Source of the DNA: Bacillota bacterium
Lineage (GTDB): Bacteria > Bacillota > DTU014
Reading direction: 5' to 3'
Length of the DNA: 40,778 bases
NCBI GenBank assembly: GCA_012719595.1
Contig: JAAYAB010000097.1
Location: forward strand, 1 to 40,778
The notes under the pieces are model-generated. The model saw only the letters and a list, made by a program, of their open reading frames with translations, did not search any database and was not told the origin of the DNA. A program made the position numbers and the translations under genes. This document shows, one piece after another, positions 26,988 through 36,282 of this stretch; the stretch's first letter is position 1; each line of letters starts with the position of its first letter.

Positions 26988-29438
26988 ATGAGGTTCGGCT
27001 ACTTCGATGACCAGAGCAGAGAGTACGTCATAACGACTCCGAGGACTCCCTACCCCTGGATCAACTACCTTGGAAGTGAGAGTTTCTTCTCGTTGATATC
27101 CAACACGTCCGGAGGTTACTGCTTCTACAAGGATGCAAGGTTAAGGCGGATCACGCGCTACAGATACAACAACGTACCGACAGACTGCGGGGGCAGGTAC
27201 TTCTACATAAAGGACGGCGACGACTTCTGGACGCCAGGCTGGATGCCTGTAAAGCGTGAGCTGGAACGCTACGAGTGCAGGCACGGTCTGGGCTACACCT
27301 CTATTCTGGGCAAGCGAAACGGGATCAGCGTCACCCAGACCACTATGGTTCCGCTCGGCCATGACTGCGAGCTGACCCGCGTGTCTGTGGCCAATGAAGG
27401 GTCAGTCCCAAAGCGCCTTGCTGTGTTCTCGTTCATCGAGTTCTGTCTGTGGAATGCGTATGACGACATGACGAACTTCCAGCGCAACTTCAGTACAGGC
27501 GAAATCGAGATAGAAGGTTCAGTCATATACCACAAGACGGAGTATCGTGAGCGCCGCAATCACTACTCGTTCTACGCAGTCAATGCGCCTGTGATCGGAT
27601 TCGACACTGACCGTGAGGCGTTCGTCGGCCTGTACAACGGCTTTGATGCGCCTGCGGCTGTGGTCGAGGGCAGGTCGAGGAACTCGACAGCGAGCGGGTG
27701 GTCGCCCATCGCGTCTCATTGCTTGCAGGTTGACCTTGCTCCCGGCGAGCGCAAAGACCTCATCTTCGTTCTCGGCTATGTCGAGAACGCGCTCGAAGAG
27801 AAGTGGGAGAGCCCAGGGGTGATCAACAAGGCGAAGGCGCGGGAGCTGATGCAGAGCTTCAGCAGCACCGATGCGTTTGACGCGGCCATGGAGGAACTCG
27901 GCGCCTACTGGAGCGGGCTGCTGTCCAAGTACACCCTTTCGTCGCACGACCCGCGCCTCGAGAGAATGGTGAACATCTGGAACCCGTACCAGTGCATGGT
28001 CACGTTCAATCTCTCCCGAAGCGCCTCCTACTTCGAGTCGGGGATCGGCCGGGGCATAGGCTTTCGTGACTCCAATCAGGACATTCTCGGATTCGTCCAC
28101 CTGGTGCCGGAGCGTGCGAGGCAGCGGATCCTCGACCTTGCTTCGACTCAGCTCGAGGACGGCGGAGCGTACCATCAGTATCAGCCTTTGACCAAGCGAG
28201 GAAACAACGAGATCGGTGGAGGCTTCAATGACGACCCGCTGTGGTTGATTCTCAGCACCGCAGCGTACATAAAGGAAACGGGCGACGAGTCGATTCTGGA
28301 TGAGATGGTTCCGTTCAACTGCGACGAGTCGAAGAAGGACACCCTGTTCGAGCATCTTCGCAGATCGTTCTACCACGTGGTCAACAACAAGGGGCCGCAC
28401 AGGCTTCCTTTGATCGGCCGCGCGGACTGGAACGACTGCCTGAACCTGAACTGCTTCTCGATGACTCCTGACGAGTCGTTCCAGACTTATGGGGACCCGG
28501 ACGGACGCGTGGCGGAGTCAGTGTTTATTGCAGGCATGTTTGTCTACATCGGCCCCGAATACGTCGAACTCTGCAAGAGAAGAGGGCTGCTCGACGAGGC
28601 TGAAGCCGCGGAGGTTGAGATCAAACAGATGCGGAAGGCTGTGCTTGAGCACGGGTTTGACGGCGAGTGGTTCCTCAGAGCTTACGACGCCTTCGGCAAT
28701 CCAGTCGGGAGCCGAATGTGCGAGGAGGGCCGCATCTTCATAGAGCCGCAGGGCTTCTGCGTTATGGCGCGGATCGGCGAAGAGAACGGCCTCGGGATAA
28801 AGGCGCTGGATTCGGTCAAAGAACTGCTCGACACCAAGTACGGGATTGTGCTGCACACTCCGGCCTATACTGCATATGACCCTCGACTCGGTGAGATAAC
28901 CTCCTATCCGCCGGGGTACAAAGAGAATGCGGGGATCTTCTGCCACAACAACCCTTGGATAGCCATAGCTGAAACGGTCATCGGGAGAGGGGATCGTGCG
29001 TTCGAAGTATACGCGAAGACCGCCCCAGCATTCTTGGAGGACATAAGCGAGATCCATAGGATGGAGCCGTACGTGTACTCGCAGATGATCGCAGGCAGGG
29101 ACGCCAAGCGCTTCGGCGAAGCCAAGAACTCATGGCTGACAGGGACCGCCGCGTGGAATCTGGTCGCGATCACTCAGTGGATACTGGGCGTTCGACCGGA
29201 CTATGACGGACTCAGAGTGGATCCGTGCATTCCGGCAGATTGGAGCGAGTTCACAGTAGTGCGCTCATTCAGGGGTGCAACCTACAGGATACATGTGACG
29301 AATCCGGGTCATGTCTGCAAGGGAGTCGGGCGGGTCACAGTCGACGGACGTGAGATCGAGGGAGCACTGCTGCCTGTGTTTGGAGACGGGCGAATGCACG
29401 AGGTGGAAGTAGTGATGGCGCCAACGGACGCTAGGTAG
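26988..29438 (+). CDS. GH94-type cellobiose/cellodextrin phosphorylase family protein (formerly GT36)
   Basis: '[62 protein letters not shown]', '[17 protein letters not shown]', '[12 protein letters not shown]', '[23 protein letters not shown]'. GGAGGAG upstream of ATG 26988. Confidence 0.92.
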   Translation: MRFGYFDDQSREYVITTPRTPYPWINYLGSESFFSLISNTSGGYCFYKDARLRRITRYRYNNVPTDCGGRYFYIKDGDDFWTPGWMPVKRELERYECRHGLGYTSILGKRNGISVTQTTMVPLGHDCELTRVSVANEGSVPKRLAVFSFIEFCLWNAYDDMTNFQRNFSTGEIEIEGSVIYHKTEYRERRNHYSFYAVNAPVIGFDTDREAFVGLYNGFDAPAAVVEGRSRNSTASGWSPIASHCLQVDLAPGERKDLIFVLGYVENALEEKWESPGVINKAKARELMQSFSSTDAFDAAMEELGAYWSGLLSKYTLSSHDPRLERMVNIWNPYQCMVTFNLSRSASYFESGIGRGIGFRDSNQDILGFVHLVPERARQRILDLASTQLEDGGAYHQYQPLTKRGNNEIGGGFNDDPLWLILSTAAYIKETGDESILDEMVPFNCDESKKDTLFEHLRRSFYHVVNNKGPHRLPLIGRADWNDCLNLNCFSMTPDESFQTYGDPDGRVAESVFIAGMFVYIGPEYVELCKRRGLLDEAEAAEVEIKQMRKAVLEHGFDGEWFLRAYDAFGNPVGSRMCEEGRIFIEPQGFCVMARIGEENGLGIKALDSVKELLDTKYGIVLHTPAYTAYDPRLGEITSYPPGYKENAGIFCHNNPWIAIAETVIGRGDRAFEVYAKTAPAFLEDISEIHRMEPYVYSQMIAGRDAKRFGEAKNSWLTGTAAWNLVAITQWILGVRPDYDGLRVDPCIPADWSEFTVVRSFRGATYRIHVTNPGHVCKGVGRVTVDGREIEGALLPVFGDGRMHEVEVVMAPTDAR

Positions 29439-29487
29439 AGGCAGAGTCCGACCTAAGGCCGGAGGAGGGGGCTGTCCTTGGTTCATC

Positions 29488-30402
29488 TCAGCCCAAGACA
29501 TCTCCGAGGAGGCCGGCAAGGATCACAACAACGCCCAGAAGTATGACAAACGCGAAGTACCTTCGAATTCTGCGGCCTCCAAGGACGTGACATACTCTAA
29601 CTCCGAGCTGCACGCCTGCAATCGATCCCACGAGGATTGCAAGGGCGAGCGCGAGGTCGACATGGTGTGCGAGAGCGTGTCTGAGCGCACCGTAGGCCGT
29701 GGCAAACAGAATCTGAAATGCGCTGGTGCCGACCGCTAGATGCGTTGGCACTCCCAGCGCATACACCAGGAGAGGGAAGTTCACGAATCCTCCGCCTATG
29801 CCGAGCAGGCCGGTGAGGACGCCGACACTGCAGCTCAGGAACAGAGGAACCCACAGCGGCATCGAAGCGATGCCGCTTTTCTCAAACGAGAGCAGCGGCT
29901 GCATTCGGAGCGAACGGAAGTAACGGCAGGCCGGCGTCACGACCTCCTGCGATCCCTGTTGTCCCGACGTCTCCTTCAGGATCGTAACGGCAATCGCGAC
30001 CATCAGGATCAGGAAAATCACAGGCATGACCATGTCGATAACCGGAAACTCGCGGCTGTTGAGGACGATCGCACCGCCGGTGTCCAGAATCCTCAAGAGC
30101 CGAACCCCAACCTCCGTCCCTGCGAGAGCCCCGACGGCCATGATGGTTCCGAGCTTGGGATCAGTATTCCGTGCTTGCCAATGCCTCCAGGCCGAGAGTG
30201 AGGCGGTTATGAGCATCTGAGCGAGCCCGCTTCCGACTGCAACCGGGTACGGGACATTGAACAGAATCCGCAAGAATGGCGTGAGCAGGAAGCCCCCGCC
30301 GACTCCGAACAGGCCTGTCAGAAACCCGATGAAGATGCCCAGAGCAATCAGCCCGGGCACCCATACTTCAATGCCCGCAAGGGGCAGTTCTACCGTGAGC
30401 AC
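29488..30402 (-). CDS. TauE/SafE-family permease
   Basis: Duplicated motif 'GFLTGLFGVGGGFLLTPFL' and 'GVLTGLLGIGGGFVNFPLLVYALGVPTHLAVGTSAF'; GTG start. Confidence 0.88.
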   Translation of the reverse strand: MLTVELPLAGIEVWVPGLIALGIFIGFLTGLFGVGGGFLLTPFLRILFNVPYPVAVGSGLAQMLITASLSAWRHWQARNTDPKLGTIMAVGALAGTEVGVRLLRILDTGGAIVLNSREFPVIDMVMPVIFLILMVAIAVTILKETSGQQGSQEVVTPACRYFRSLRMQPLLSFEKSGIASMPLWVPLFLSCSVGVLTGLLGIGGGFVNFPLLVYALGVPTHLAVGTSAFQILFATAYGALRHALAHHVDLALALAILVGSIAGVQLGVRVCHVLGGRRIRRYFAFVILLGVVVILAGLLGDVLG

Positions 30403-30556
30403 GCGAGAGAGATCCTTTCACTCTACTGATGCCAGCTTCGTTCCTGGCATCAATGCCGGCCGTGTTCTTCATGCCAACTCCAGTTGTGTTCTTTCCAGAC
30501 TCAATGATTCCTTCTGCAGTCTTGGAGTACGCCTATAGTATGCACATCAGCCGCAG

Positions 30557-31816
30557 CTAGAAGCTATGCTTAAGCATGACGGTGACGTGAGTCGAGTGAC
30601 CGGAGAACTCGCCCGTATCACCCAGGAAGAAGATCGCACCGAGCTTGAGGCTTGTTGCACGCGCGAGACTGAGCGTGTACAGAGGCATCACCACGGCACT
30701 GCCGTCCTGCAGATTCGCAATGCTGATGCACTCCAAGCTGTTGTCTATGTCGATGCTGTACGCGAGGCGGTTCATGAGGTAGTGTTCTGGATCGATCTTC
30801 TGGCCTGGATTCTGGCTGTAGGGAACGAGCAGCGAGCCGCTCCCGTTGTACACGTATTGGACCTCGGCATAGAGGCCGCTGTCGAAGGTGTGATCTGCTC
30901 CGACAACTGCTTGTATGTACGGATCGTCAGGTGAAAGCCCCAGTCTGACCTCCAACGGATTGCTAGGTGTGAGCGGCAGTTTCGCAGGCATTACGTATGC
31001 CGCCTCAGCCCACACTCCCGTGTCCTTGATAGCACCGGCAACAGCCACGCCGACCTTGTCGACGGAGCGGTAAAGGCCTTCGTACGCGAGGGTGCTCGGA
31101 TCCGGCAACAGGGTGAGCGGGTCGATGTTCATCCGGGCTATCAGCGCAGGCATGTCTTCCCACCCATGGAAGTAGCTCACGTGAAGGTCATAGCCAGAAA
31201 CACCCATGCCCAGCTTGACTGCCCACTCCATATTCTCCAGCTTAGCCTGGGGTAGTGTCGGGGTCAGGCTGCTGAGGATGGCAGTCAGTGGGCCGGCCGC
31301 GCCCGCAAACGGGACTAGATCTGACAGCTCCAGAGGAACGAAGATGGGAACTACCACTCCTGTCAGGTCGAAGCTGTCGGCATAGTAGGTGGCCTGAGCA
31401 GCCAGCACTGGCTTCCCTGTGAGTTCCGTACTCGCCAGCGAGAATCCCGACGGATTGATGTAGTTGGTGGGGTTGATTCCGTCGGCTGTGCCCCAGCTGA
31501 TCACCTGCCTGCCGACTACGATATCCGTGTCCTCCAGGTAGAGCGAGACATAAGCCTCGTCCATTGAGATCGCAGTCTTGCGCGCAAGGGCGTCATGGCC
31601 CGCGGCAAACGAGAGACGCAGCTTGCCGAAGTCGTGTTTTCTCTCGAGGCAGAGTTTGAGTTCAGTGTCAATCCCCGCAAACGCCTGCGTATCAACCTCA
31701 TAGCTTAGCGATTGGGTCAGCTCTCCGCCAGTGCTGAACTCCGCTCCCAGAACGGACGCTGAACAGCATGCCAGCAGGATCGCTGCGATCGCACAGATTA
31801 GGTGTTTCCTAGTCAT
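30557..31816 (-). CDS. Putative outer-membrane beta-barrel protein (DUF1302-like)
   Basis: Signal peptide 'MTRKHLICAIAAILLACCSASVLGAE'; 'DTDIVVGRQVISWGTADGINPTNYINPSGF' resembles DUF1302-type barrels; alternating beta pattern; ends 'HVTVMLKHSF' with a C-terminal Phe typical of OMPs. Confidence 0.7.
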   Translation of the reverse strand: MTRKHLICAIAAILLACCSASVLGAEFSTGGELTQSLSYEVDTQAFAGIDTELKLCLERKHDFGKLRLSFAAGHDALARKTAISMDEAYVSLYLEDTDIVVGRQVISWGTADGINPTNYINPSGFSLASTELTGKPVLAAQATYYADSFDLTGVVVPIFVPLELSDLVPFAGAAGPLTAILSSLTPTLPQAKLENMEWAVKLGMGVSGYDLHVSYFHGWEDMPALIARMNIDPLTLLPDPSTLAYEGLYRSVDKVGVAVAGAIKDTGVWAEAAYVMPAKLPLTPSNPLEVRLGLSPDDPYIQAVVGADHTFDSGLYAEVQYVYNGSGSLLVPYSQNPGQKIDPEHYLMNRLAYSIDIDNSLECISIANLQDGSAVVMPLYTLSLARATSLKLGAIFFLGDTGEFSGHSTHVTVMLKHSF

Positions 31817-31847
31817 GGCCTTGATCCACCCGCCCTTCGGTTGGTAT

Positions 31848-32693
31848 TCACTTGGCTCGGAGGTACCTTAGCGTGAAGAAATCGTCGTCGACTTGATTCC
31901 TGATCTCCAATATTTCAATGATCGACTTCGTTCCGGCCAGCTCGTTCGACATGACGATCCTGTGCGGGATGCATTCCCCATCTTCGTTCCGGCGCAGATC
32001 GGTGATGAGCAGTTGTTTGCTCAACTGCCCGCTGGTATCGTAGAATTGAATCTTCAGCGGAATCATCTCATCGCGCCACACCCACATCTTTAGCCTGGAG
32101 TAGTCGCCCTCGGTCCTCGGAGTCAGATCCAGCACGTAGCAGGCGTATTCTTCATGGGCTTCGTCATCCAGTCGCACTGCGTCGTACTCATCGCTGTAAG
32201 CCCAGCCTCCGCCGATCTCCTCGTACGTGAAGTCGGTGCCCATGAAGTTGCCCTTGGTCATGTGTCCGGCAATCCTTCGCTCCCTCCCGAGAGCAGGCAG
32301 GTAGAGCCACATCTCCGGCTCGCCGCCTCCCCGCTCGCTGATCGAGAGGAATTTGGTCCCCCGGACATCCGCAGGATCCATGTACTCCACCAGCTGCTTT
32401 TCGGCAACGCCGTCGTCGCTTCTGAACACCATCAGCTTGCTGGCCCGCTGGTCGCCCTTCTTGTTCTCGGTGATCAGGTTGACAACAGCCGAGCCTGAGC
32501 CTATCAGGGCTGTCTGGCCCTTGAGTTGGGCCAGGATGTCATCCCCTGAAGGAAGGTCCTGGGCGAATGTGGTACCCGACGCCATCAACAACAGCGCCAG
32601 GGTCAGCGACAGCCGCGTCAGAGTCATCAACAGCGGCCTCAATATCGGCGCCGGAAGCCCGGGAGTCAGCAGCACTGTCTTGGTCGTCTTCAC
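31848..32693 (-). CDS. LolA-like outer-membrane lipoprotein-sorting-type protein
   Basis: Signal segment 'LSLTLALLLMASGTTFAQD'; 'MWLYLPALGRERRIAGHMTKGNFMGTDFTYEEIGG' typical of LolA-like proteins that accompany MMPL transporters; GTG start overlaps the stop of the upstream MMPL gene. Confidence 0.82.
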   Translation of the reverse strand: MKTTKTVLLTPGLPAPILRPLLMTLTRLSLTLALLLMASGTTFAQDLPSGDDILAQLKGQTALIGSGSAVVNLITENKKGDQRASKLMVFRSDDGVAEKQLVEYMDPADVRGTKFLSISERGGGEPEMWLYLPALGRERRIAGHMTKGNFMGTDFTYEEIGGGWAYSDEYDAVRLDDEAHEEYACYVLDLTPRTEGDYSRLKMWVWRDEMIPLKIQFYDTSGQLSKQLLITDLRRNEDGECIPHRIVMSNELAGTKSIIEILEIRNQVDDDFFTLRYLRAK

Positions 32694-35014
32694 TTCGAAA
32701 GCCCTCCCTTTTCCGATAGTCTGTATGTTCGTCCCATCAACGCAGTAGGCCTGAGAAGTCTGAGAATCGCCGGCACGATCGTCAGCGACGAAAGGGAGCT
32801 GGTAAGCATGGTCAAGGCTATGAGATAGCCGAACACATCGACGGCCCGGAAGTGCGAGAAGGCCAGAATGGCGAAGCCGACGATCAGGGTGAGAGCATTG
32901 AAGAAGATCCCTCTGCCTGCCGTGGAGCTGGTGGTTGCGATCGCCTCAGATGGATCTTTCCCCGCTTCGATCTCGAGCCGGTACCGGCTGATGTAGTGAA
33001 TGGAGTAGTCGATGCCTATCCCAACCGCTATGCTGGCTATCATTGTGGTGACGGCGTCGAGGGGGACGCCGCTATAGCCCATGACCCCGAAATTGACGGC
33101 GACTGTAAGTATCAAGGGCAAGATGCTGATGACGCCTGCCAGGAACGATCCCATCAGAATCGAGACTATGATGCCGCACGTTACGATCGAAATGGCCAGG
33201 CTGTAAATCTGGCTGTCCCGGAATCTGTCTGCTAGGACGAGCATGACGTTTGGTATTCCCACCACCTTGACCTGAAGATCTCCGTCCGACGGGTAGTTCG
33301 CTCGAACGTAGTCATCGAGACGGCGTATCGTCCTGCGCAGTTGCTCGGAACTCATGCTTTCGATCCGCGCGGATACGATGGCTTTATCGAAGTTGTAGCT
33401 CACCAGCGAGTCGACGCTCGATCCGCCCTGCAGAGTGAACAGGAGCAATTCCTGCGCAACCGCCTGTCTCGTCTCGGGTATTGTGTAGTACTCGTTTTCG
33501 CCCATGTTGAGGGCTCGATTCAGTTCTCGCACGACATCTGCAATGGATGTGGCCCGGCTCACTCCCGGCACGGAGTTGAGGAAGTCCTGAGTCTCTAGCA
33601 TCCTGTTTAGCACTGCCGGCTCCTTGACTCCGTCAGGCTCTCCCGTATCAAAAACGAGCGATACCTGCATGCTCCCACCGAACTGGTCCTCAACAATGTT
33701 GGTCCCCCGTATGATCGGGCTGCCTTTCTCGAAGTAGTTCATCATGTTGCTCTCGAGAGAAAGGTTCAGCGCTCCGACTACGCACACAACCACGATGATG
33801 ATCGAAGCAATTGTCACTCCTCTCGCGTGAGCCGCGACGAAACCGCCGAGGGCTGACAGGGCGTCGACAATCCGCTTCGTGGGGCGCGCTTCTCTCCTTG
33901 TGAATTGAGAAGGCGCGGGCCGAAGCACAAGCACTGCCGGGATGAAGAGCATCGAAAAGATCATAGCGGCCAGGACTCCGAACGCCGTGAACACGCCGAA
34001 TTGGCGGATAGGTGTCACAAATGAGGAGACCAGAGAAGCGAATCCCGCCACCGTCGTGAGCGAAGTCATGGCCACCGGCGCGTTCATTTGCCCCATAGTC
34101 TCTTCCAGAGCAGCCCCCTTCTCGTTGCCCGCAGCCAGCGCTTCGGTGTATTTGTTCAGGATGTGCATTCCGTACGCGCTTCCGATCGCTAGCAGTATCA
34201 CGGGTGTCACCATAGTGACGATCGTCAGGGGGATGCGCAGCATGGACATGAGGCCTACGGCCCAAATGACGCTCGTCACGACTGTCAGCAGTGGAAGCGC
34301 CACGCCCACAGTGGTTCGGAAGCTCCAATAGAGGATGGCGAGCAGAACGGCAATGACTAAAGGAATGAGAAAGGACATGTCTTCCTTGATCGTCTGTTCG
34401 GCATAGTAGCTGATGTAGGCGTTGCCGACAATGAGTATCTCCTCGGGTCCGCGGTACTTCTGCGCGAGTCCTTCGACATCGCGGGCGATCTGGCTCGATC
34501 TGGCGTTTGCAAGCTCGCCGGCGTTCTCCATCGTGACCATGATCGCGGCCGCCCGCCCGTCCTCTGAGATCAGCTTGCCCAGGTACTGGCTGTCGGTTAT
34601 GGACCTGCGAAACTCGTCGATTTCATCATCTGTCTGAGGTAATCCGGGCGCTGCAGGCACGATCTCGATCCCCAGCTCGCTGCTTCGGATCAAGTCCACG
34701 GTTATCGGATCCAGGACGGCTTCGACACCCTGGATTTCGCGGATCTCTTCGGCCAGGCTATAGATCTTCGCGAGAGTGTTCGCAGTGAAGACATCTTCCC
34801 CGCGAAGAACGACCAAGAAAACATCCTGGTAGCCGAACTCGGCGGTCGCATCCCTGATGTCCTTGATAGCCGGGTCGTCTGCCGGAACCATCCTCTCTAG
34901 ATCCGCGTCGAACTCCATCTTCGGCAAGAACAGGGCAAACACGACTGTGATGGCTAGCAACGCGGCTATCACGAGCTTGGGATGGCTGAAAGCAAGCCTG
35001 CTCAGAGTTGACAG
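32690..35014 (-). CDS. RND superfamily (MMPL/HpnN-like) transporter
   Basis: Two repeats each with a large extracytoplasmic domain and TM bundle; 'TIVTMVTPVILLAIGSAYGMHILNKY', 'TTMIASIAVGIGIDYSIHYISRYRLE'. The ORF extends to 35056, but GGAGGTGATCC followed by CTG at 35014 suggests a later start. Confidence 0.88.
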   Translation of the reverse strand: MSTLSRLAFSHPKLVIAALLAITVVFALFLPKMEFDADLERMVPADDPAIKDIRDATAEFGYQDVFLVVLRGEDVFTANTLAKIYSLAEEIREIQGVEAVLDPITVDLIRSSELGIEIVPAAPGLPQTDDEIDEFRRSITDSQYLGKLISEDGRAAAIMVTMENAGELANARSSQIARDVEGLAQKYRGPEEILIVGNAYISYYAEQTIKEDMSFLIPLVIAVLLAILYWSFRTTVGVALPLLTVVTSVIWAVGLMSMLRIPLTIVTMVTPVILLAIGSAYGMHILNKYTEALAAGNEKGAALEETMGQMNAPVAMTSLTTVAGFASLVSSFVTPIRQFGVFTAFGVLAAMIFSMLFIPAVLVLRPAPSQFTRREARPTKRIVDALSALGGFVAAHARGVTIASIIIVVVCVVGALNLSLESNMMNYFEKGSPIIRGTNIVEDQFGGSMQVSLVFDTGEPDGVKEPAVLNRMLETQDFLNSVPGVSRATSIADVVRELNRALNMGENEYYTIPETRQAVAQELLLFTLQGGSSVDSLVSYNFDKAIVSARIESMSSEQLRRTIRRLDDYVRANYPSDGDLQVKVVGIPNVMLVLADRFRDSQIYSLAISIVTCGIIVSILMGSFLAGVISILPLILTVAVNFGVMGYSGVPLDAVTTMIASIAVGIGIDYSIHYISRYRLEIEAGKDPSEAIATTSSTAGRGIFFNALTLIVGFAILAFSHFRAVDVFGYLIALTMLTSSLSSLTIVPAILRLLRPTALMGRTYRLSEKGGLSK

Positions 35015-35082
35015 GTGGATCACCTCCGGCACTGGGTAGGGGAGTGCCATAACCACATAGATGCACGTTGTACAAGCATATG

Positions 35083-35107
35083 AAACAATCGTTTAATACG
35101 ATAGTTT
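35083..35107. promoter_or_regulatory. Imperfect palindrome AAACAATCGT-TTAAT-ACGATAGTTT, candidate TetR-family operator
   Basis: 10-bp arms with 9/10 complementarity and a 5-nt spacer, just upstream of the MMPL gene and downstream of the TetR gene. Confidence 0.6.
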
Positions 35108-35317
35108 TAGTACAATATACCACCGCGGTGTGCCGGTGTCAATCAAGATCAGTTGTGGAGGAGGCGATGTGTACGGTTGTGTGGCGGCCAGAGACGTGAA
35201 GGACTGATTGGCGATTAGAGATGTGCGGGCAGACTCGTCGCCCGTGGGGGGGCAACTAGTAGAACGGGAGGAGGAAGACACCTGGTGATCGCTAGGTAGG
35301 CAGCGAGTGATAGGTTG

Positions 35318-35905
35318 TCAATCCAGTATGTTGTTTACCAGCAGTTCGACATAGTCCGATCTCTCACGCGGGTCCTTGAGATTCATGCCGAAGGTTCTGC
35401 CAATGCCGTGGTGGAACAGGATAGGGGTGACCACGCCCGCAATCAACTGCATGACCATGTGTGAGCACTTTGGATCATCTTCGGGCATGCCGGTCAGGCT
35501 TCGGATGATCGGTGCGAGCAGCATCTCTGAGTTGTCGATCAGCTCGATCACGCCTTCGCTCTGGCGGCCGTCGCTGATCAGCTTCGTGACCATCAAGAAC
35601 AGCACTCCGGGGTACTCCATCAGCTGGTGCATCAGCCGCTCAGCCCATCTCACGATTCTGGTCTTGGGGCTGGACTCCGCTTGGCTGAGCTCACCATACG
35701 TCTTGCGGAGCTCTCTCATGAAATGCCTTTCGACCTCGTCTATCAGATTGTCCTTGGAGCGGAAGTAGTAGTTGACCGAGGCAAGGTTGACACCAGCCTG
35801 CTCTGCGAACTCCCTGATCGTGAAGTTCAGGTTTACCTGCCTGCCGATCATGTCGATGGCCGTCGCTATCATCTTGCTCTGAGTATCGCTCTTTTCCGTT
35901 TCCAT
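35318..35905 (-). CDS. TetR-family transcriptional regulator
   Basis: N-terminal HTH 'MIATAIDMIGRQVNLNFTIREFAEQAGVNLASVNYYFRSKDNLIDEV'; 195 aa. Confidence 0.9.
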   Translation of the reverse strand: METEKSDTQSKMIATAIDMIGRQVNLNFTIREFAEQAGVNLASVNYYFRSKDNLIDEVERHFMRELRKTYGELSQAESSPKTRIVRWAERLMHQLMEYPGVLFLMVTKLISDGRQSEGVIELIDNSEMLLAPIIRSLTGMPEDDPKCSHMVMQLIAGVVTPILFHHGIGRTFGMNLKDPRERSDYVELLVNNILD

Positions 35906-36076
35906 ACTGACCTCCGACTCCGCCGGTGGCGGTGCAGAGATGAGTCCTCAAGAAGCGTGGTGCAAAATGTACGCATTTCGATTATACCATACTACGCTGC
36001 ACGCATAGTTCCGGTACACAAAGACACCGCCTGACACCAGCTATAGCAGGCAGTTCAGACGGTTACGTTAGAGAAA

Positions 36077-36165
36077 TGGTGCCGAAGGCGGGAGTCGAAC
36101 CCGCACGGGGTTTGAGCCCCACCGGATTTTGAGTCCGGCGCGTCTGCCAATTCCACCACTTCGGC
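36077..36165 (-). tRNA. tRNA-Leu (anticodon CAA), CCA encoded
   Basis: Reverse complement GCCGAAGTGGTGGAATTGGCAGACGCGCCGGACTCAAAATCCGGTGGGGCTCAAACCCCGTGCGGGTTCGACTCCCGCCTTCGGCACCA: 7-bp acceptor, long variable arm, anticodon loop CTCAAAA, TTCGACT T-loop. Confidence 0.97.
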
Positions 36166-36183
36166 ACGTTGAATCGCAGTCCC

Positions 36184-36212
36184 ATTCTAGCAAAGGCGAT
36201 GGCTCGTGTCAA
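36184..36212 (-). promoter_or_regulatory. Sigma-A-type promoter for tRNA-Leu
   Basis: Minus strand TTGACA (36212-36207), 17-bp spacer, TAGAAT (36189-36184), about 20 nt upstream of the tRNA 5' end. Confidence 0.85.
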
Positions 36213-36231
36213 CAAAACCGGAGCCATCGCC
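36195..36231. repeat. Perfect 11-bp inverted repeat GGCGATGGCTC / GAGCCATCGCC with 15-nt loop
   Basis: ggcgatggctc (36195-36205), loop gtgtcaacaaaaccg (36206-36220), gagccatcgcc (36221-36231). Confidence 0.9.
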
Positions 36232-36282
36232 CCCAACACGTCCTATGATGCCGCGGCGACCTGCCTGCAATCCGCTTGAGCG

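Noticed and set aside
27519-28400. 293-aa minus-strand ORF opposite the GH94 gene
   Set aside because: Shadow ORF of conserved GH94 sequence; no independent support.
33690-34328. 212-aa minus-strand ORF in an alternate frame of the MMPL gene
   Set aside because: Same-strand alternate frame of a clear RND transporter; low-complexity His/Arg-rich composition.
35140-35300. GT/GA-rich repeats between the TetR and MMPL genes
   Set aside because: No consistent period could be set; may simply be biased composition.
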